From Neiella litorisoli (GTDB lineage: Bacteria > Pseudomonadota > Gammaproteobacteria > Enterobacterales > Neiellaceae), in NCBI RefSeq assembly GCF_014773395.1, contig NZ_JACXAF010000009.1, positions 1 to 64,000 on the forward strand: DNA of 64,000 nucleotides. Direction: 5' to 3'. Below the pieces are notes generated by a model that saw only the letters and a program-made list of their open reading frames with translations, had not been told where the DNA came from and made no database searches. Positions within the stretch are counted from its first letter, which is position 1. The number at the start of each line of letters is the position of its first letter. The position numbers and the translations under genes are program-made. This document shows positions 61,733-64,000 of the stretch, in pieces.

Positions 61733-62395
61733 TTATGCGTGATAACTGCTTAAGCTTCGGTAGAGGTGTTGAGCTGCGGATGCGAATTGCTGTGCCAACC
61801 GCTCATCTAAGGCTCCGATATGACATTCACTTCGAGCAATCTGCATTTGCTCAGCTATCCGCGCATATGCCTTATTTCTTGGTAATAAATTCTGCTTCCA
61901 AATCGGATCAAATACTTGATGGCAACGCTGCTTTGCTTTGCGTAGTTCGCTATTCGCCAGTCGACCAAGCGGCATGTGATCGTCTTGGTGAATACCTACG
62001 TAGCTGTCGCAACCTTTCCCATGGTTTTCACAAATGTACGCCAGCCCGAAGCTGCGGCCACCATACAACTGCGCACTGTCCTTCAAGTGTGCTTTCCCGT
62101 TGCAATAAGGGCACGTCAGGGTCAACTGAACAGGCACGGTCTTAAAGCCTGAACGGTAGTCATGCAGCAATCGCAACGAAAACCGGATATAAGCACGTTT
62201 TAAGCCGCGCCCAAAGGTGTGCTCAATCCATTGCTGAATAGCGGGAACATCCAATCGATAGAGCAGCATGCTTGGGTGCGCCTCACAAATGGCGCGGAGC
62301 GATTCGATGTACCGATAACGATCCACACGTTCCCATCCGCTGCGCTTGAGCTGCACGTTGATCACGTGCCAGATGTTCAATTCCCCAAGTTTCAT
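61733..62395 (-). CDS. DUF3268-type zinc-finger protein
   Basis: 220 residues from ATG 62395 with GGAGGTGCGT upstream (a GTG at 62401 falls inside the SD). The C-terminal part has LTCPYCNGKAHLKDS ... FGLAYICENHGKGCDSYVGI and MPLGRLANSELRKAKQRCHQ, the DUF3268 zinc-finger pattern found on phages and conjugative elements. The N-terminal 90 residues are helical and not recognised. Likely nucleic-acid binding; role unknown. Confidence 0.75.
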   Translation of the reverse strand: MKLGELNIWHVINVQLKRSGWERVDRYRYIESLRAICEAHPSMLLYRLDVPAIQQWIEHTFGRGLKRAYIRFSLRLLHDYRSGFKTVPVQLTLTCPYCNGKAHLKDSAQLYGGRSFGLAYICENHGKGCDSYVGIHQDDHMPLGRLANSELRKAKQRCHQVFDPIWKQNLLPRNKAYARIAEQMQIARSECHIGALDERLAQQFASAAQHLYRSLSSYHA

Positions 62396-62450
62396 ACGCA
62401 CCTCCGAAGTCAGTTTTCACGTTAACTCGGCTTTGATCTGCGGCAACCGG

Positions 62451-63194
62451 TTAATTCAACCGGCAACCTTTTGGAATAGACCAACTTGACGCTTGGCTTT
62501 GCAATTTTTGATTTGGGCTCAGTGGAAATATCCACCCACTCTTTTTCTCAATGTCGAGGACAGACACTCGATATAAATCTGCATGTCTAGCAACCGGCCG
62601 GTCGTCATTGGGCATCAGCCACGCTTGAGTTTGCCCGCCCTTTCGAACTAGCACCTTCCAAAGAAAGTCCGGCGTTGTGACACCATGACTTTCGATAAAG
62701 TGATCATTGCTCGTATCTGTTCCCCATATCACACCGGAGTAAACGGTGATGGAACCTTCTTCTCGATAGCATTCTGTGATTTTTTCCAAGTGCCGCCAGA
62801 GGCCACGTCGATTGAGTAGTGAGTTTTGCGGGACAATATTGGCCATCGTATTGCGCTCCCGCATTAACTCTTTGTTGTGATCAACAATATTCTGCTCTGC
62901 GAGATGGCCGCGATCATATTTCGGCGCAGCTGATGCAGGTCGTTTGTAGGATTTAGTTGAGAGCTGGCGACACCTTTCTGGTAGTCGAATTTCATGGTGG
63001 AATGGGCGATACCTTGGTTCATCACCAGCATCGGGCTCAGCACGAAAATGAACAAACTCTGCCCCTCGATGCTCGCAGTTATACCCTACTTCAAAGCTAC
63101 CAAAGTCGAGGTAAATGATGTCGTCGCTTGGTCTAGCTACAGCACATGCGGCGAAAGCGGCTCCAGCAAGTACAATTAATTGGAAGCAATTCAT
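62451..63194 (-). CDS. Secreted DNA/RNA non-specific endonuclease
   Basis: 247 residues, signal peptide FQLIVLAGAAFAACAVA. The catalytic motif DRGHL (KYDRGHLAEQNIV) and the downstream N in MANIVPQNSLLNRRGLW are both present, as in NucA/Serratia-type nucleases. Start overlaps the end of the 55-aa gene (ATGA). Second exported nuclease of the element, unrelated to endonuclease I at 38 kb. Confidence 0.85.
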   Translation of the reverse strand: MNCFQLIVLAGAAFAACAVARPSDDIIYLDFGSFEVGYNCEHRGAEFVHFRAEPDAGDEPRYRPFHHEIRLPERCRQLSTKSYKRPASAAPKYDRGHLAEQNIVDHNKELMRERNTMANIVPQNSLLNRRGLWRHLEKITECYREEGSITVYSGVIWGTDTSNDHFIESHGVTTPDFLWKVLVRKGGQTQAWLMPNDDRPVARHADLYRVSVLDIEKKSGWIFPLSPNQKLQSQASSWSIPKGCRLN

Positions 63195-63358
63195 CCGTAG
63201 AAGAACCGTTTCCTATCGGCGTAGCTAGCCGTCCAAAACAACACTCCGAGCACCAATGGAACAATCGCTGTACCGGCGCTACCTGACAAGCCAGCGTTTA
63301 CCGCAACCGCAACAGCGGCAAACGCCAATATTTTTAGAATGAGCTGTAGACTTTCCAT
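63191..63358 (-). CDS. Small membrane protein, 55 aa
   Basis: ATG 63358 with CAGGAGATCTTC upstream. Two short hydrophobic segments (ILKILAFAAVAVAVNAG and AIVPLVLGVLFWTASYA) and a basic end. Coupled to the nuclease gene by overlap; a role in its export or in immunity is possible. Confidence 0.6.
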   Translation of the reverse strand: MESLQLILKILAFAAVAVAVNAGLSGSAGTAIVPLVLGVLFWTASYADRKRFFYG

Positions 63359-63386
63359 GAAGATCTCCTGCTTGTTGACAACCAGG

Positions 63387-63743
63387 CTACCGCGCTTTTG
63401 CTTCAGCGCAACGCATACGAAATCTGGGATGACTAACAACGCTCTCTCGCCAATCTGTAGCAACGAACGCAATTTCGTCTTCCTCGTAGTAAGTCGCACA
63501 GACATGGGCAGCAAACCCCAATAGTCCAATCATGCCCTGATCGGTTAACGCTTGGTGCCGAGCAATCAAAACCGTTCCAATTGGCACTTGCCAGAATAGG
63601 ATTTCACCATCGATATCCTGAGTTGCGCAGGTCGCCTGATCTGGCCATCTTCCCACGGCAATATCTACCATGGATTCAAGCGTCATATCCTTGGTGCAGG
63701 CAGGCTCACTCGTTATGTCAAGGTTGATCAAAATATCGCCCAT
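63387..63743 (-). CDS. Hypothetical protein, 118 aa
   Basis: ATG 63743 has GGAGTTCTA upstream; an in-frame ATG 14 codons earlier is possible. Soluble, with three cysteines; TLESMVDIAVGRWPDQATCA in the middle. No family recognised. Upstream of the nuclease genes on the same strand. Confidence 0.55.
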   Translation of the reverse strand: MGDILINLDITSEPACTKDMTLESMVDIAVGRWPDQATCATQDIDGEILFWQVPIGTVLIARHQALTDQGMIGLLGFAAHVCATYYEEDEIAFVATDWRESVVSHPRFRMRCAEAKAR

Positions 63744-63804
63744 TAGAACTCCGAGAACATTAACTTTCTCGAACATCATACGGATCCGCCAACACCGAGT
63801 ACGG

Positions 63805-63993
63805 TCAGTTATGGGCTTGATTTGGCGCAATAGTCAGCCGAACCCTTTTGGGGTTGCTAATCCATTCCGTCTGCTTGCCGAGAGAAATGAATTTTGGCGC
63901 AAAAAAGTAAGTGATCACTACATCGTCGTTCACTGACATTATTGACGTGACTAGATTGTAGCAAGGTTGCGGGGCTTCCTCGCCATAATACAT
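63805..63993 (-). CDS. Possible small protein, may extend past right edge
   Basis: A 62-codon frame (SVNDDVVITYFFAPKFISLG) is open to the window edge upstream of its ATG at 63993, so the real start may lie outside. Protein-like composition; no motif. Confidence 0.4.
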   Translation of the reverse strand: MYYGEEAPQPCYNLVTSIMSVNDDVVITYFFAPKFISLGKQTEWISNPKRVRLTIAPNQAHN

Positions 63994-64000
63994 TGAAACT

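Overview
The window looks like part of a large conjugative element (plasmid or ICE) of a marine gammaproteobacterium, most likely a Vibrionaceae host. It carries an F/SXT/IncA/C/H-like type IV secretion system in two blocks, a CobS/CobT/DUF3150 trio, ssb, and a RecE/YqaJ-type exonuclease with a RecT/Bet annealing protein. This set is typical of SXT-, IncA/C- and pAQU-like elements. The Vibrio link rests on a VCR-like attC site near 13.4 kb. No relaxase, coupling protein, integrase or replication gene is inside the window.

Layout. 1-4.75 kb (minus strand): an operon-like series with a CobT-like protein (cut by the left edge), a DUF3150 protein, a CobS-like AAA+ ATPase and small genes. Most have a structured leader ending in a near-identical Shine-Dalgarno block. 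4.75-6.7 kb: many hairpins, three very small genes and ssb. 6.8-7.45 kb: non-coding DNA ending in a short gene-free transcription unit with a consensus promoter and terminator, which I read as a small RNA. 7.45-11.0 kb: an SF1 helicase and a dam methylase gene broken by a TnpB-type insertion sequence. 11-14.8 kb: accessory DNA with a TacA/TacT toxin-antitoxin pair, integron-type cassettes and a transposase remnant. 14.9-22.1 kb: a lipoprotein and transfer block 1 (trhF-like, TrbC/TraW fusion, small gene, traU, traN). 22.2-30 kb: a giant exported protein and a DsbC-like isomerase. 30-45 kb: cargo, including unknown pairs, three HEPN/Abi-like genes, an ABC transporter operon, an amidase, a pseudoknotted RNA-like locus, endonuclease I and a large beta-propeller protein. 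45-55.4 kb: signal peptidase and transfer block 2 (traA, L, E, K, B, two tra-associated genes, V, C, csp). 57.3-61.6 kb: exo-bet operon behind a LexA box. 61.7-64 kb: zinc-finger protein, secreted nuclease and small genes.

The most interesting observations are regulatory. (1) The predicted ~80-nt RNA at 7354-7437 carries a 15-nt loop sequence exactly complementary to the SD leaders of the cobT-like and DUF3150 genes, and over 14 nt to that of the cobS-like gene. This suggests a trans-acting anti-SD RNA controlling the operon. (2) Those genes and ssb share a two-stem leader fold with compensatory changes, whose 3' arm can also pair with the SD. (3) The cobS-like gene ends in A AAA AAG followed at once by a stop, a 6-nt gap and a 9-bp stem. 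The next ORF lies exactly in the -1 frame and lacks an early start codon, which is a textbook programmed -1 frameshift arrangement. All three are read from sequence only and untested.
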